Origin: an uncultured bacterium
GTDB lineage: Bacteria > Bacillota_I > Bacilli_A > RFN20 > CAG-826
Direction: 5' to 3'
Assembly: GCA_949297305.1 (NCBI GenBank)
Contig: CASFSG010000022.1
Location: 1 to 37,927 of the forward strand
Length of the DNA: 37,927 nt
The notes under the pieces are model-generated. The model was not told the origin of the DNA. It saw nothing but the letters and a program-made list of their open reading frames with translations, and ran no database searches. Of this stretch, positions 28,413-37,090 are shown in pieces; within the stretch, counting starts at the first letter, position 1, and each line of letters starts with the position of its first letter. A program made the position numbers and the translations under genes.

Positions 28413-29497
28413 AAGTAGTATTAGTGCACGATTGGTTAACTAATATGGGGGGAGCCGAGAAAGTTCTCATCTATTTAGCCAAATTATTTCCCGACGCACC
28501 AATCTATACCTCGGTTGTTAATTACGCTAAAATTGACCCATTTTTTAAAACGCGAAAAATTATCACAACTTTTCTCCAAGGTAATAGACCCTATATTAAC
28601 AATCATAAGAAATATTTCCCCTTCATGCCTTTAGGCTTTCGTTCTCTTAAATTAGAAAAATGTGACCTAGTTATTTCATCTTCGAGTTCTTGTGCTAAAA
28701 TGGTTAAAATTCCTAAAGGCGCGATACATATCTGTTATTGTCACACTCCAATGCGTTATGCCTATTTTGCGCGCGAAGAATATGTTTCTCGCCTCGACAA
28801 ATGGCAACGGCCACTCGCTAATCTGTTATTAAAATATATGCGTTATGCCGATAAAAAATCCAATAAACATATCGACTATTTTATCGCTAATAGCAACGAA
28901 GTTAAAAATCGTATTAAAGAATATTATCACCGGGATGCTACAACAATTTTTCCTGGTGTGGAAGTTGATAAGTTTCAAGTAAGCGAAACAAACGATGGAT
29001 ATTATTTATGTTTATCGCGCTTAGTGTACTATAAACGATTCGATTTAGCCATTAAGGCTTGTAACGCCCTTAAAAAGCGTTTAATTATTGTGGGTGAAGG
29101 GGAAGCTTTAAATGATTTAAAGGAGATCAGCGGTCCGACAATTGAATTTGTTAATCGTGTCGATGATCAAGAATTAATTAATTACTTTATGAAGGCGAAA
29201 GCTTTCATTTTTCCCGCTTATGAAGATTTTGGCATTGTGCCTATTGAAGCGATGGCGTGCGGTAAACCAGTAATCGCTTATCATAAAGGCGGTTCGCTTG
29301 ATTATGTCATCGATGGCGTTACGGGTGTTTTCTTTTCTGAGCAAAGCCCACAAAGCGTCACTGACGCAATCATTAAATTTGAAAATACGATGTTTAATCC
29401 TTTTAAAATAAGGCAACATGCTTTAAAATTTTCTGTTGAGCGTTTTCAAAAAGAAATTCTCGACTTTATAGATAAATTACCATTAAAAAATAAATAA
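28409..29497 (+). CDS. GT4 family glycosyltransferase (mannosyltransferase WbaZ-like)
   Basis: A 362-residue GT-B enzyme. The N-terminal acceptor domain starts KVVLVHDWLTNMGGAEKVL with the glycine-rich loop. CYCHTPMRYAY near 111-121 is characteristic of WbaZ/WcaI-like mannosyltransferases. The donor domain has LSRLVYYKRFDLAI near 197 and the EX7E pair as E272 and E280 in EDFGIVPIE. Donor is probably GDP-mannose or GDP-rhamnose, given manA/manC/gmd/rmd in the locus, but this is inference. ATGA overlaps the upstream stop, so translation is coupled. No signal peptide is present. It should act at the inner membrane face on lipid-linked glycan. Confidence 0.9.
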   Translation: MKVVLVHDWLTNMGGAEKVLIYLAKLFPDAPIYTSVVNYAKIDPFFKTRKIITTFLQGNRPYINNHKKYFPFMPLGFRSLKLEKCDLVISSSSSCAKMVKIPKGAIHICYCHTPMRYAYFAREEYVSRLDKWQRPLANLLLKYMRYADKKSNKHIDYFIANSNEVKNRIKEYYHRDATTIFPGVEVDKFQVSETNDGYYLCLSRLVYYKRFDLAIKACNALKKRLIIVGEGEALNDLKEISGPTIEFVNRVDDQELINYFMKAKAFIFPAYEDFGIVPIEAMACGKPVIAYHKGGSLDYVIDGVTGVFFSEQSPQSVTDAIIKFENTMFNPFKIRQHALKFSVERFQKEILDFIDKLPLKNK

Positions 29498-29499
29498 AC

Positions 29500-30381
29500 A
29501 TGATACTTAAATTAATACCGATATATAAGCATAATATTTGGGGCGGACGCTATCTCAATGATTTATATCATCAATTAAATCAAGAAAATATTGGTGAAGC
29601 TTGGGTTTTAAGTGTATTAAATGATGATAACTCATTAGTTGAGAATTCCTCTTTAACTTTAAAAGATTATTTTCAAAAAGATCCTTCAATCATTTCCCAT
29701 CGTTATAAGGGTCAATTTCCCATTTTAGTAAAAATTATAGATGCCGAAGAACCTTTATCAATTCAAAATCACCCATCTGGTAAGACGGAATTTTGGCACA
29801 TTTTAAGTGCGAAAAAAGGAAGTTATATTTATCTAGGATTAAAAGAAACATTATCTAAGGAAGATTTAGAAAAATATCTTAATGATGGCTCAATTTTGGG
29901 ACATTTGAACAAAGTTAGAGTCTCACCAGGCGACTGTTATTTTATAAAACCAGGTACAATACATGCGATAGGGGAAGGTATTACTTTAGTTGAAATCCAA
30001 CAAAATATGAATGTTACATATCGTCTATATGATTATAACCGCCTAGATAATGAAGGTCATAAACGCGAGCTACATATTAAAGAAGCAGTAGAATGCGCGC
30101 GCTTAGAGCAATATAGTATCAATAAAATGTATCGTAACATCGAAGGCGAATTAATTCGCTGCCGTTTCTTTGATGTTAAAAGACATCGCCTTTATGGTAG
30201 AGAATTAAAGGTTGCCGACGAAAAAAGCTTTCATTATTTATTAATACTTGATGGCGAAGGCTCATTAATAAGCGGCAAAGAACATTTTAGTTTAAAAGAA
30301 GGCGATTCATTATTTATAACAGCTAGTCATGGGGCCTATTTAATCGAAGGCGATGTGGAATATTTATTGATTACTTTATAA
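29500..30381 (+). CDS. manA: Mannose-6-phosphate isomerase, class I (short)
   Basis: A 293-residue cupin-fold zinc enzyme converting fructose-6-phosphate to mannose-6-phosphate for GDP-mannose synthesis. Visible ligands are Q89 and H91 in SIQNHP, E97 in GKTEFWHI, and H155 in KPGTIHAIGEG. VEIQQNMNVTYRLYDYNR near 165 is the family signature. Bacillus ManA has roughly a dozen more residues between QxHP and GKTE. Here that loop is almost absent (PSGKTE), so the active-site entrance may be trimmed. No ribosome binding site is seen and the start is 2 nt after the GT4 stop, suggesting reinitiation. Its 3' end overlaps the convergent glycosyltransferase gene by 11 nt. Confidence 0.92.
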   Translation: MILKLIPIYKHNIWGGRYLNDLYHQLNQENIGEAWVLSVLNDDNSLVENSSLTLKDYFQKDPSIISHRYKGQFPILVKIIDAEEPLSIQNHPSGKTEFWHILSAKKGSYIYLGLKETLSKEDLEKYLNDGSILGHLNKVRVSPGDCYFIKPGTIHAIGEGITLVEIQQNMNVTYRLYDYNRLDNEGHKRELHIKEAVECARLEQYSINKMYRNIEGELIRCRFFDVKRHRLYGRELKVADEKSFHYLLILDGEGSLISGKEHFSLKEGDSLFITASHGAYLIEGDVEYLLITL

Positions 30382-31618
30382 CTAATTCTTTTTGAGCAAA
30401 ATCTTCATAAATCTTATATACATTATCATAGGAAAAATCATTCGCCCTAATTAAGCCCTTTTTAATTAGTTCCTCTTTAAAAAGTTCGTTTGATAAGACA
30501 TCATTCATCAATTTGGCAACATGGTTATAATCCTTTTCATCAAAGATGATTCCCCCCTCTTTAATCGTCCCAGGAATAGCGGATGATCGATAAGCGACAA
30601 TAGGCGTTTTCGTTAACATTGCTTCAATGAGAGGGACGCAGAAACCTTCGTGTTCCGACATGCATAAAAATAAATCAGCAAGATGATATATAGTCGCTAA
30701 TGATTTAAAGGGGGCATTCACTTCGAAAAAAATCGCATCTTCCATTTTTGCATCTTTGACTAAGGCATTTAAAAACTTCGAATAACTTTGATCATCTTCT
30801 TTGCCCACCAATATTAATCTTGAATTAGAATTATATTTTTTATAGTAAACATAAAAAGCTTTTATCACATCTTCAATTTTTTTATTAAAAACTTGTCGAC
30901 CAACAAAAATTATATTTGTTTTTCCATCATCATACTTAATTTTAGTATCGATATCATCTGCGACAGTTAAAATGTCGTTTGAACGCAAAAATAACGGCAA
31001 AACACCAGTATTTTTATATTTAAATTTCTTTAATTCTTCTTCATTAAATTCACTATCGCCTAAAGCTAAATCAAAATATGGGGCAAGTTCTTTAACTTGT
31101 TTATAGCCTAGTTTGGTCGCAAGATATTTTCTAACATCTCGAACAAAATATTTAGGGGGTGTAATGTTATGATAAATCATTATTTTTTTAGCTACTTCAA
31201 CATTTTTTACCAGTGAATGAATTTTCTTATCGCCAATAGCCATATGGTAAATCAAAATATCATATTGACTCGGCAAATATGCTTTTCGCGGAACTAAATT
31301 CGTTCGTTCAACACTGAGCATACTTTCGAAAACGATAATATTATTTAAACCCATTTTATCAAAGGAATCACTCATCAATACAACATCATTTCCAATCGCA
31401 TCATTTTTAACTAAAGTCGGAACAACTTGGACGATGCGTACTTTTTTATCTTCATATATTTGACGATGGTGAAGACGAAATTTAAATACATGATACATCG
31501 ATAGTATTTTTTTAACGCCAGTGATAAAATACATCTTTAGAATTGAAAATGACTTGACGCGTTTTTTTAGTATAAATTTGCGATCTAATATTTCTTTATT
31601 AATTTGATGATTATTCAT
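30371..31618 (-). CDS. GT4-like glycosyltransferase
   Basis: A 415-residue GT-B enzyme and the last gene of the minus-strand glycan operon. After a basic N-terminal region, the acceptor domain begins at RIVQVVPTLVKNDAIGNDV and includes YHNITPPKYF. The donor domain has NIIFVGRQVFNKKIEDVIKAF and the EX7E pair in EGFCVPLIE, followed by TPIVAYRSSAIPGT. The frame is open up to 31690, but that would place 80 nt inside the upstream gene. The ATG at 31618 has AAAGGA upstream and overlaps the previous stop by 8 nt, so it is chosen. The sugar donor is not evident. GDP-rhamnose or GDP-mannose is plausible from context. Confidence 0.88.
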   Translation of the reverse strand: MNNHQINKEILDRKFILKKRVKSFSILKMYFITGVKKILSMYHVFKFRLHHRQIYEDKKVRIVQVVPTLVKNDAIGNDVVLMSDSFDKMGLNNIIVFESMLSVERTNLVPRKAYLPSQYDILIYHMAIGDKKIHSLVKNVEVAKKIMIYHNITPPKYFVRDVRKYLATKLGYKQVKELAPYFDLALGDSEFNEEELKKFKYKNTGVLPLFLRSNDILTVADDIDTKIKYDDGKTNIIFVGRQVFNKKIEDVIKAFYVYYKKYNSNSRLILVGKEDDQSYSKFLNALVKDAKMEDAIFFEVNAPFKSLATIYHLADLFLCMSEHEGFCVPLIEAMLTKTPIVAYRSSAIPGTIKEGGIIFDEKDYNHVAKLMNDVLSNELFKEELIKKGLIRANDFSYDNVYKIYEDFAQKELVIK

Positions 31619-32795
31619 AGTCTTGTTCCTTTTCAATAAAATTTCGTAATTTTTTAATAACGATATCCCAACGATAATTCCTATTGACAAAATCTAAACC
31701 ATTTTTACCCATTTGGTTTCTGATATCGTGATTAGTAATCAAAAATTGTAACATTTTTACAAATTCATTTCTTCCTTGGTAATATAAACCGGCATTTGAG
31801 CGTTCAACTTGCCCTTTTAAAACTGCAGATTCCTCATTTACCAAAACTGGCTTTTGATACGCAAAAGCTTCTAAAATGACAATTGATAAACTTTCATATT
31901 TAGAAGGGTTTATTAATATATCAGCATGTTTTAATAAGGTATATTTTTCATCTTCATTAATAAAACCAGTCGCGATGATATCTTCGTTAGTAGGGATGTC
32001 TAGGTATAAGCCACCGACTAGCACCAATTTATATTCTTTATCTTTATTTATCCTTTTATAATATAGAAAATTATCGATTAAATCTTTTACGCCTTTAGAG
32101 GCATCTATTCGGCCGATATAGATAAGATACTTTTGATTTTCTAAATGGTATTTTTTTAATATCTGGTCACTAGTTTTTCTTTCTTCCTCAATCCCAATTC
32201 CTAAGATTATATTATCTTTGTTAGTAGCGTTCTCTTTAAAGATACTTATTGCGGTTTGTTTTTCTTCTTCGGTCTGATAAATGATTCGCTTTGCATATTT
32301 AAATTCATCTTGCATAATTTGATAATGAGCGTAGGGTTCTTCATGCAAAAATGGGATTAATATTCCTTTTTCTTTCGCTAGAATAATAGAAGCATAAGTA
32401 GGGTAATACAAATAACAAAAACACAAAATCGCTTGATATTTATCGTAGTTCTTTTTTATCTTTCGATTAATTTGCTTAATATATGGTCCCTGTCTTTTTA
32501 AAAATTTAAAACCATTTTGCCTATTATTATTTTTTTCTAAAAGCGACATGCTTATAGATTGTCTAATGACTTTTCTTTTTGGAGAATTAAAATAATAGAC
32601 ATTTACACCATCTAGATTAGTCTTACCGCTATGATAATATTTCTTCCAGGTATCATAATTTTTTGCCGTGCTAGTATAGACATCTATATCGTAATAGGGT
32701 AAAAGGTGATTCGCGTATTGCCTTACATAATCTTCCGCGCCACCATTGACTTCTTTGCCATATCTTTGAATGATAAAGAGCAATTTCTTTTTCAT
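31611..32795 (-). CDS. GT4 family glycosyltransferase
   Basis: A 394-residue GT-B enzyme. The N-terminal domain starts LLFIIQRYGKEVNGGAEDYVRQYANHL with the typical GG-A loop. The donor domain has IYIGRIDASKGVKDLIDNF, GFINEDEKYTLLKHADILINPSKYESLSIV with the EX7E pair ESLSIVILE, and QKPVLVNE. The start directly follows the TAG of the preceding 102-residue gene, with GGTAGAG as weak ribosome binding site inside its end. It works with the other transferases on the ABC-exported polymer by context. The linkage and sugar are unknown. Confidence 0.9.
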   Translation of the reverse strand: MKKKLLFIIQRYGKEVNGGAEDYVRQYANHLLPYYDIDVYTSTAKNYDTWKKYYHSGKTNLDGVNVYYFNSPKRKVIRQSISMSLLEKNNNRQNGFKFLKRQGPYIKQINRKIKKNYDKYQAILCFCYLYYPTYASIILAKEKGILIPFLHEEPYAHYQIMQDEFKYAKRIIYQTEEEKQTAISIFKENATNKDNIILGIGIEEERKTSDQILKKYHLENQKYLIYIGRIDASKGVKDLIDNFLYYKRINKDKEYKLVLVGGLYLDIPTNEDIIATGFINEDEKYTLLKHADILINPSKYESLSIVILEAFAYQKPVLVNEESAVLKGQVERSNAGLYYQGRNEFVKMLQFLITNHDIRNQMGKNGLDFVNRNYRWDIVIKKLRNFIEKEQDYE

Positions 32796-33104
32796 CTATT
32801 TTTCTCTACCTTTTTCTAGTTCTTTAAGACGAGCATTTAAATTATAAATGACGCGAATAGTGGCCTTTTCAAATTCTTTCACTTCGCGCATTTGTTTTTC
32901 TAATGTTCCGCGTATTGCTTTGTTGATAATCTTACGAATAACTTTCTTCATCTTATTATCATTTGGCAAATCTAAACTTAATTCGCGATATACTTCCCTC
33001 TTTAATTCGTCAAAAAGAACGCGAAATTCTTCATCGTCGATTAAATCGCTTTGTGAAGATTCTTTTTTTAATAACTCAACAAGCTCTTTTGAATTTATTT
33101 CCAT
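32796..33104 (-). CDS. Small helical protein between wzt and glycosyltransferases
   Basis: A 102-residue soluble protein with very high Glu, Lys, Arg and Leu content, predicted all-helical. Residues ~1-40 are acidic. Residues ~50-100 are basic with heptad-like spacing of Ile, Val and Leu (KKVIRKIINKAIRGTLEKQMREVKEFEKA, then NLNARLKELEKG), suggesting an amphipathic or coiled-coil helix. I do not recognise a family. GGAGA precedes the ATG, which is 3 nt after the wzt stop, and its own stop touches the next ATG. Its fixed place in the operon argues that it is a real gene serving export or assembly, perhaps a coiled-coil adapter. That role is inference. Confidence 0.72.
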   Translation of the reverse strand: MEINSKELVELLKKESSQSDLIDDEEFRVLFDELKREVYRELSLDLPNDNKMKKVIRKIINKAIRGTLEKQMREVKEFEKATIRVIYNLNARLKELEKGREK

Positions 33105-33107
33105 AAT

Positions 33108-34283
33108 TTATCTCCATATGTGTTCGATATTAATTGCCCCTTCATTTTCTTTCTCATTTTTAATCGTAAATCCAATGTGTTCATTATGATAATCTAAACA
33201 TTCTTTATCATCGTTTAAAAATGTATTGATATGATACTCGCCGTTTTTAAAAGGCAAGTTTTTTAATAATAAAATAACTTCATTTTTCTTAGGATTAATT
33301 TCAGTGCTATCGACGAATAATTCTTGATTATTTTCATCGAGAACCACGATTCCGATAAGAGGATTTTTAATTTGAGAATTAAGCTGGTATTCCAATTTAA
33401 TTTTTAAGGATGAAAACGATGAAAATATTTTATTTTTGTGGCTATTTTCGTCTAAAAGCTCAATATTTATTATTTTTCCTAATGCGTCATTGTTTAATTT
33501 ATCACCTTTTGCGTCCCTAATTGCATTGGCGATTGTTTGTTCTTTCCCTTCTAGATAATCATCATATTTATCCGCTGTTTCTTTTGTTAGGCCATCATAA
33601 GAGATTAAGCCATCTTTTATCCAAATCGCACGCGTGCAGAAGGAACGAATTATATGATCATCATGGGTGACAATAATTATCGTTACACCCTTTTGTTTAA
33701 GTTCTTCTAAATGTCGATAACATTTCTCTTGGAATTTTTTATCGCCGACTGCTAAAATCTCGTCTATTAATAAAATATCCGCGTCTACATTAATTGCAAC
33801 AGAAAAGGCTAAACGCATGTACATACCACTAGAATATGTTCTAATTGGTACATCGATAAAATTTCCTAGTTCGGAAAATTCGATAATTTGATTTAAACGT
33901 GCATCAATTTCTTTTTTAGTTAAACCAAATATTGAAGCGTTAATATAGATGTTTTCTCGACCCGTCATATCAGGATGAAAACCTGCACCTAGTTCAATTA
34001 GACATGATAAACGTCCGTTAATAGTAACTTTCCCCCCATTAGGAGAATAAATACCTGATAGCAATTTTAATAATGTTGATTTACCGCAACCATTTCGACC
34101 AATTAATCCGACGACCTCACCTTGATAAACATCAAAAGACACACCATCTAAAACCTTCTTAATTTCATAACGATTTCTCTTCCAAAAGAGAATTTTATCT
34201 TTTAAATTAAAACCTTTGTCGTAATAAATTTTGAAGATCTTTTTTAAATTTTGGACACTAATTCTAAGCGGTGTTTCTTTCAT
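33108..34283 (-). CDS. wzt: Polysaccharide ABC exporter ATPase with C-terminal glycan-binding domain (Wzt type)
   Basis: A 391-residue protein. Residues 1-~245 are an ABC ATPase of the polysaccharide/teichoate export class. It has Walker A GRNGCGKST at 62-70, LIELGAGFHPDMTGRENIY near 86 (diagnostic of the Wzt/TagH class), the signature YSSGMYMRLAF near 149, Walker B ILLIDEILAVGD near 169 and the switch His in THDD. Residues ~265-391 are beta-rich and match the Wzt C-terminal domain that reads the end of the exported glycan. GGAGGA precedes the ATG, which abuts the wzm stop. A substrate-specific C-terminal domain suggests that the polymer carries a recognised end modification, though no methyl or phosphate capping enzyme is seen here. 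Confidence 0.94.
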   Translation of the reverse strand: MKETPLRISVQNLKKIFKIYYDKGFNLKDKILFWKRNRYEIKKVLDGVSFDVYQGEVVGLIGRNGCGKSTLLKLLSGIYSPNGGKVTINGRLSCLIELGAGFHPDMTGRENIYINASIFGLTKKEIDARLNQIIEFSELGNFIDVPIRTYSSGMYMRLAFSVAINVDADILLIDEILAVGDKKFQEKCYRHLEELKQKGVTIIIVTHDDHIIRSFCTRAIWIKDGLISYDGLTKETADKYDDYLEGKEQTIANAIRDAKGDKLNNDALGKIINIELLDENSHKNKIFSSFSSLKIKLEYQLNSQIKNPLIGIVVLDENNQELFVDSTEINPKKNEVILLLKNLPFKNGEYHINTFLNDDKECLDYHNEHIGFTIKNEKENEGAINIEHIWR

Positions 34284-35129
34284 CTATAATTCCTCCGCAA
34301 AACGTTTTTTACCTTTTTTGAAGACAAAAACGCCAATCACTAAAATGATGATAGCAGCACCGAAAGATAACCAAATTGATTGATAGGATGTAATATCGAA
34401 ATTTGGCCATCTCCCATAATAAAAAATAGCATGATAGGCATCGATTAAACTAGACATTGGATTTAAGTAAAATATCCATGCATAACTCCCAGCAATAGAT
34501 GTTTCATACATTATTGGAGTCGCATAAGTTAATCCCATCGATAAGACGCCCATAATATGCTCGAAATCTCTTAAATAAACAGATATTGTACTTGTAATTA
34601 AAGCAACACCCAAACATAAAATAAATTGGATTATAATAATTAAAGGAAAGGCGAACCAAGTTAAAAAATTATAAGATTCCCCATAAGCATTTAGTGGTGG
34701 AAAATTGAAAACAAACCCATTTGAAACATCAAAAAATACTGTCACTAATGTCACAACTGCGACGATGATAAAACAATAAAGCATATTAATAAAAGCAGTT
34801 AAAACATAAGAGAGAGGAATAACTTCCCGCGGAAAGTAAATTTTAGTGACTAAATTCTTTTGATGAATGAGACATTGCGATGCATTTGTAAACGAATTTT
34901 GAAAAAATAACCAAGGTATTAAACCAACAAAAACATATAAATAAAAATTAGGTAATGTCGATTTTAATAAGACTCCAAAAATAATCGTATAAATGATTAA
35001 TTGGAGCAAAGGATTGATAAATGTCCATAAAAAACCAAGGACACTGCCTTTATAACGCCCTCTAAGCTCGCGATGAGTTAGGCTAATAATCATTTGACGA
35101 TAAGCGTATAATTCCTTGATTAACTTCAT
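34284..35129 (-). CDS. wzm: Polysaccharide ABC exporter permease (Wzm/TagG type)
   Basis: A 281-residue ABC-2 family membrane protein with six predicted spans. The cytoplasmic N terminus contains LTHRELRGRYKGSVLGFLWTFINPL near 16-40, the conserved amphipathic gate motif of the family. Later segments FFDVS, LRDFEHIMG and YLNPMSSLIDAYH near 220 also fit. It forms a dimer with Wzt below it to pass lipid-linked polymer across the membrane. The gap to rmd is 2 nt and the next gene abuts it, so all are one operon. Confidence 0.94.
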   Translation of the reverse strand: MKLIKELYAYRQMIISLTHRELRGRYKGSVLGFLWTFINPLLQLIIYTIIFGVLLKSTLPNFYLYVFVGLIPWLFFQNSFTNASQCLIHQKNLVTKIYFPREVIPLSYVLTAFINMLYCFIIVAVVTLVTVFFDVSNGFVFNFPPLNAYGESYNFLTWFAFPLIIIIQFILCLGVALITSTISVYLRDFEHIMGVLSMGLTYATPIMYETSIAGSYAWIFYLNPMSSLIDAYHAIFYYGRWPNFDITSYQSIWLSFGAAIIILVIGVFVFKKGKKRFAEEL

Positions 35130-35131
35130 AT

Positions 35132-36070
35132 TTATTTTCTCGCGTAAGATAATATATCATTTAAAGTTTCTTTAAAAGTATATGATGGACGAAAACCAGT
35201 ATCTAAAAACAATTTTGTACTATCGCCATAATAATATTTTGTGTCGATGGGGCGAAATTTCTTTTCATCATGGCAAACGGTAATTTTCACATTACTATAC
35301 TCTAACAATTCATTTAATATATCCTCTATCTTCTGAGGCGATTGACTAGCAATATTATAAATTTTTCCTCTATGTCCTTTTTCAAGTAAAAGGCGATAAG
35401 CCTTCACCACGTCCCGCACATCTAAAAAATCGCGATAGGAATCGAGATTGCCTACATTAATTGTCGGAATTTGTTCCCCCTTTTCAATCGAGGCAATTTG
35501 ATAAGCGAAATCGGCGATTACAAAGTTTTTTGCTTGCCGCGGACCGCTATGATTAAAAGGTCTAGCAATAAGGTAATCTAAATCTTGGAATTCTTTCATT
35601 GCCATTTCTTCCATTTCTTTTTTTGATAAAGAGTATGGGTTATTTGGTCTAAGAGCATACTCTTCTTTAAGAGGCATTTCATTCAATGAATAAGAACCAT
35701 AAACTTCACCGGAAGAGACTAAAATAATGCGGATTTGCGGATTTATTTCTCTAATTGCTTCCAATATATTTCGTGTTCCTTGAACATTAATTGTCTTAGT
35801 TAAAGTCGGATTTTCCCAAGAAAATTTGACACTTGAAATGCCAGCAAGATGGACGATAGCAGAAATTTTGTTTTTCTTTAAAATGTCTTTAATTTGTTCT
35901 TTATTTAAAATATTTAAAATTTGATAGGGGTAACTATCTAATCCAATTTCATTTTCTAACTTAGTAATCGTTACTTTGTAATGATATTTAGTTAATTCAT
36001 CATATAAGTAAGGAGCAACAAAACCCGCTCCGCCAGTTATTAAGACGTTTTTAGCGTTTTCATCTTTCAT
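35132..36070 (-). CDS. rmd: GDP-6-deoxy-D-mannose (GDP-4-keto-6-deoxymannose) reductase
   Basis: A 312-residue extended SDR that reduces the Gmd product to GDP-D-rhamnose. The NAD(P)-binding loop is TGGAGFVAPYL near 12-22. SSGEVYG near 118 and PYSLSKKEME supply the catalytic Ser and Tyr-x3-Lys. ARPFNHSGPRQAKNFV near 168-183 and the following IADFAYQIASIEKG are hallmarks of Rmd. They distinguish it from GDP-fucose synthase (Fcl/WcaG), which would give L-fucose. The start overlaps gmd by 11 nt with no clear ribosome binding site, so translation is coupled to gmd. Confidence 0.9.
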   Translation of the reverse strand: MKDENAKNVLITGGAGFVAPYLYDELTKYHYKVTITKLENEIGLDSYPYQILNILNKEQIKDILKKNKISAIVHLAGISSVKFSWENPTLTKTINVQGTRNILEAIREINPQIRIILVSSGEVYGSYSLNEMPLKEEYALRPNNPYSLSKKEMEEMAMKEFQDLDYLIARPFNHSGPRQAKNFVIADFAYQIASIEKGEQIPTINVGNLDSYRDFLDVRDVVKAYRLLLEKGHRGKIYNIASQSPQKIEDILNELLEYSNVKITVCHDEKKFRPIDTKYYYGDSTKLFLDTGFRPSYTFKETLNDILSYARK

Positions 36071-37079
36071 TTTTTAATAAATTAATGTCATTTTCGACCA
36101 TTAATTTCACTAATGTTTTAAAATCTATTTCGCGATGCCAATTAAGAGCTCTTTCGGCTTTTTGGGCATCGCCGATTAATAATTCTACTTCGGCTGGACG
36201 ATAAAATTTCGGATTAACTTTAATTACTATTTCGCCTGTTGCTTTATTAATACCGATTTCATTTTCATTTTCGCCTTTAAATTCAATCTCTATCCCGGCA
36301 CATTTAAAAGCCTCAAGAGCAAATTCTCTAACTGAATGGGTCTCGCCACTAGCGATGACGTAATCATCTGGCTTATCTTGTAGTAACATCAAGTGCATCG
36401 CTTTAACATAATCTTTTGAATGTCCCCAGTCTCTTTTCGCATTTAAATTGCCTAATTCAATCGGGGTTTTATCGCCGTTAACAACCATTTTTGCAATCGC
36501 ATGTGTGATTTTACGCGTGACAAATTCCAATCCCCGACGTTCTGATTCGTGATTAAATAAAATGCCAGAGCAAGCAAATAAACCATATGATTCGCGATAA
36601 TTAATTGTTATCCAATGACCATATAATTTTGCCACACCATAGGGTGAACGGGGATAAAAAGGCGTTTTTTCATTTTGAGGAATTGCTTGGACTTTGCCAA
36701 ACATTTCGCTTGTTGAAGCTTGATAAAAATGAATTTTAGGATTGACTTGACGTATCGCTTCTAAAAAATTTGTCACGCCTAACGCATTGATTTCAGCTGT
36801 TGATAAAGGCGAATCCCAACTAGCTTTTACAAACGATTGCGCGGCTAGATTATAAACTTCATCCGGATTACTTTCTCTTAATGCCAATATGAGACTTGCT
36901 AAGTCGCTCACATCGCCATAAATAAAATGAATTTGTTCTTTTAAGTGTTCGACATTTCCAAAATCTTCTTTGGCTTTTCTCCTAATCAAGCCATAAACTT
37001 CATAACCCTCACTAAGCAATAATTCGCTTAAATAAGACCCGTCTTGGCCAGTAATGCCACTTATTAATGCTTTTTTCAT
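36060..37079 (-). CDS. gmd: GDP-mannose 4,6-dehydratase
   Basis: A 339-residue extended SDR that converts GDP-mannose to GDP-4-keto-6-deoxymannose. The NADP-binding GITGQDGSYLSELLL is at 8-22. The catalytic residues are T123 and E125 in ASTSEMFG, with Y147 and K151 in SPYGVAK. LFNHESERRGLEFVTRKIT near 182 binds GDP-mannose, and NLNAKRDWGHSKDYVKAM near 217 is typical of Gmd. Length is slightly short of E. coli Gmd but complete. GAGGT precedes the ATG. It lies 11 nt after manC and overlaps rmd, so the three form the GDP-D-rhamnose cassette. Confidence 0.96.
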   Translation of the reverse strand: MKKALISGITGQDGSYLSELLLSEGYEVYGLIRRKAKEDFGNVEHLKEQIHFIYGDVSDLASLILALRESNPDEVYNLAAQSFVKASWDSPLSTAEINALGVTNFLEAIRQVNPKIHFYQASTSEMFGKVQAIPQNEKTPFYPRSPYGVAKLYGHWITINYRESYGLFACSGILFNHESERRGLEFVTRKITHAIAKMVVNGDKTPIELGNLNAKRDWGHSKDYVKAMHLMLLQDKPDDYVIASGETHSVREFALEAFKCAGIEIEFKGENENEIGINKATGEIVIKVNPKFYRPAEVELLIGDAQKAERALNWHREIDFKTLVKLMVENDINLLKNER

Positions 37080-37090
37080 ATTTTACCTCA

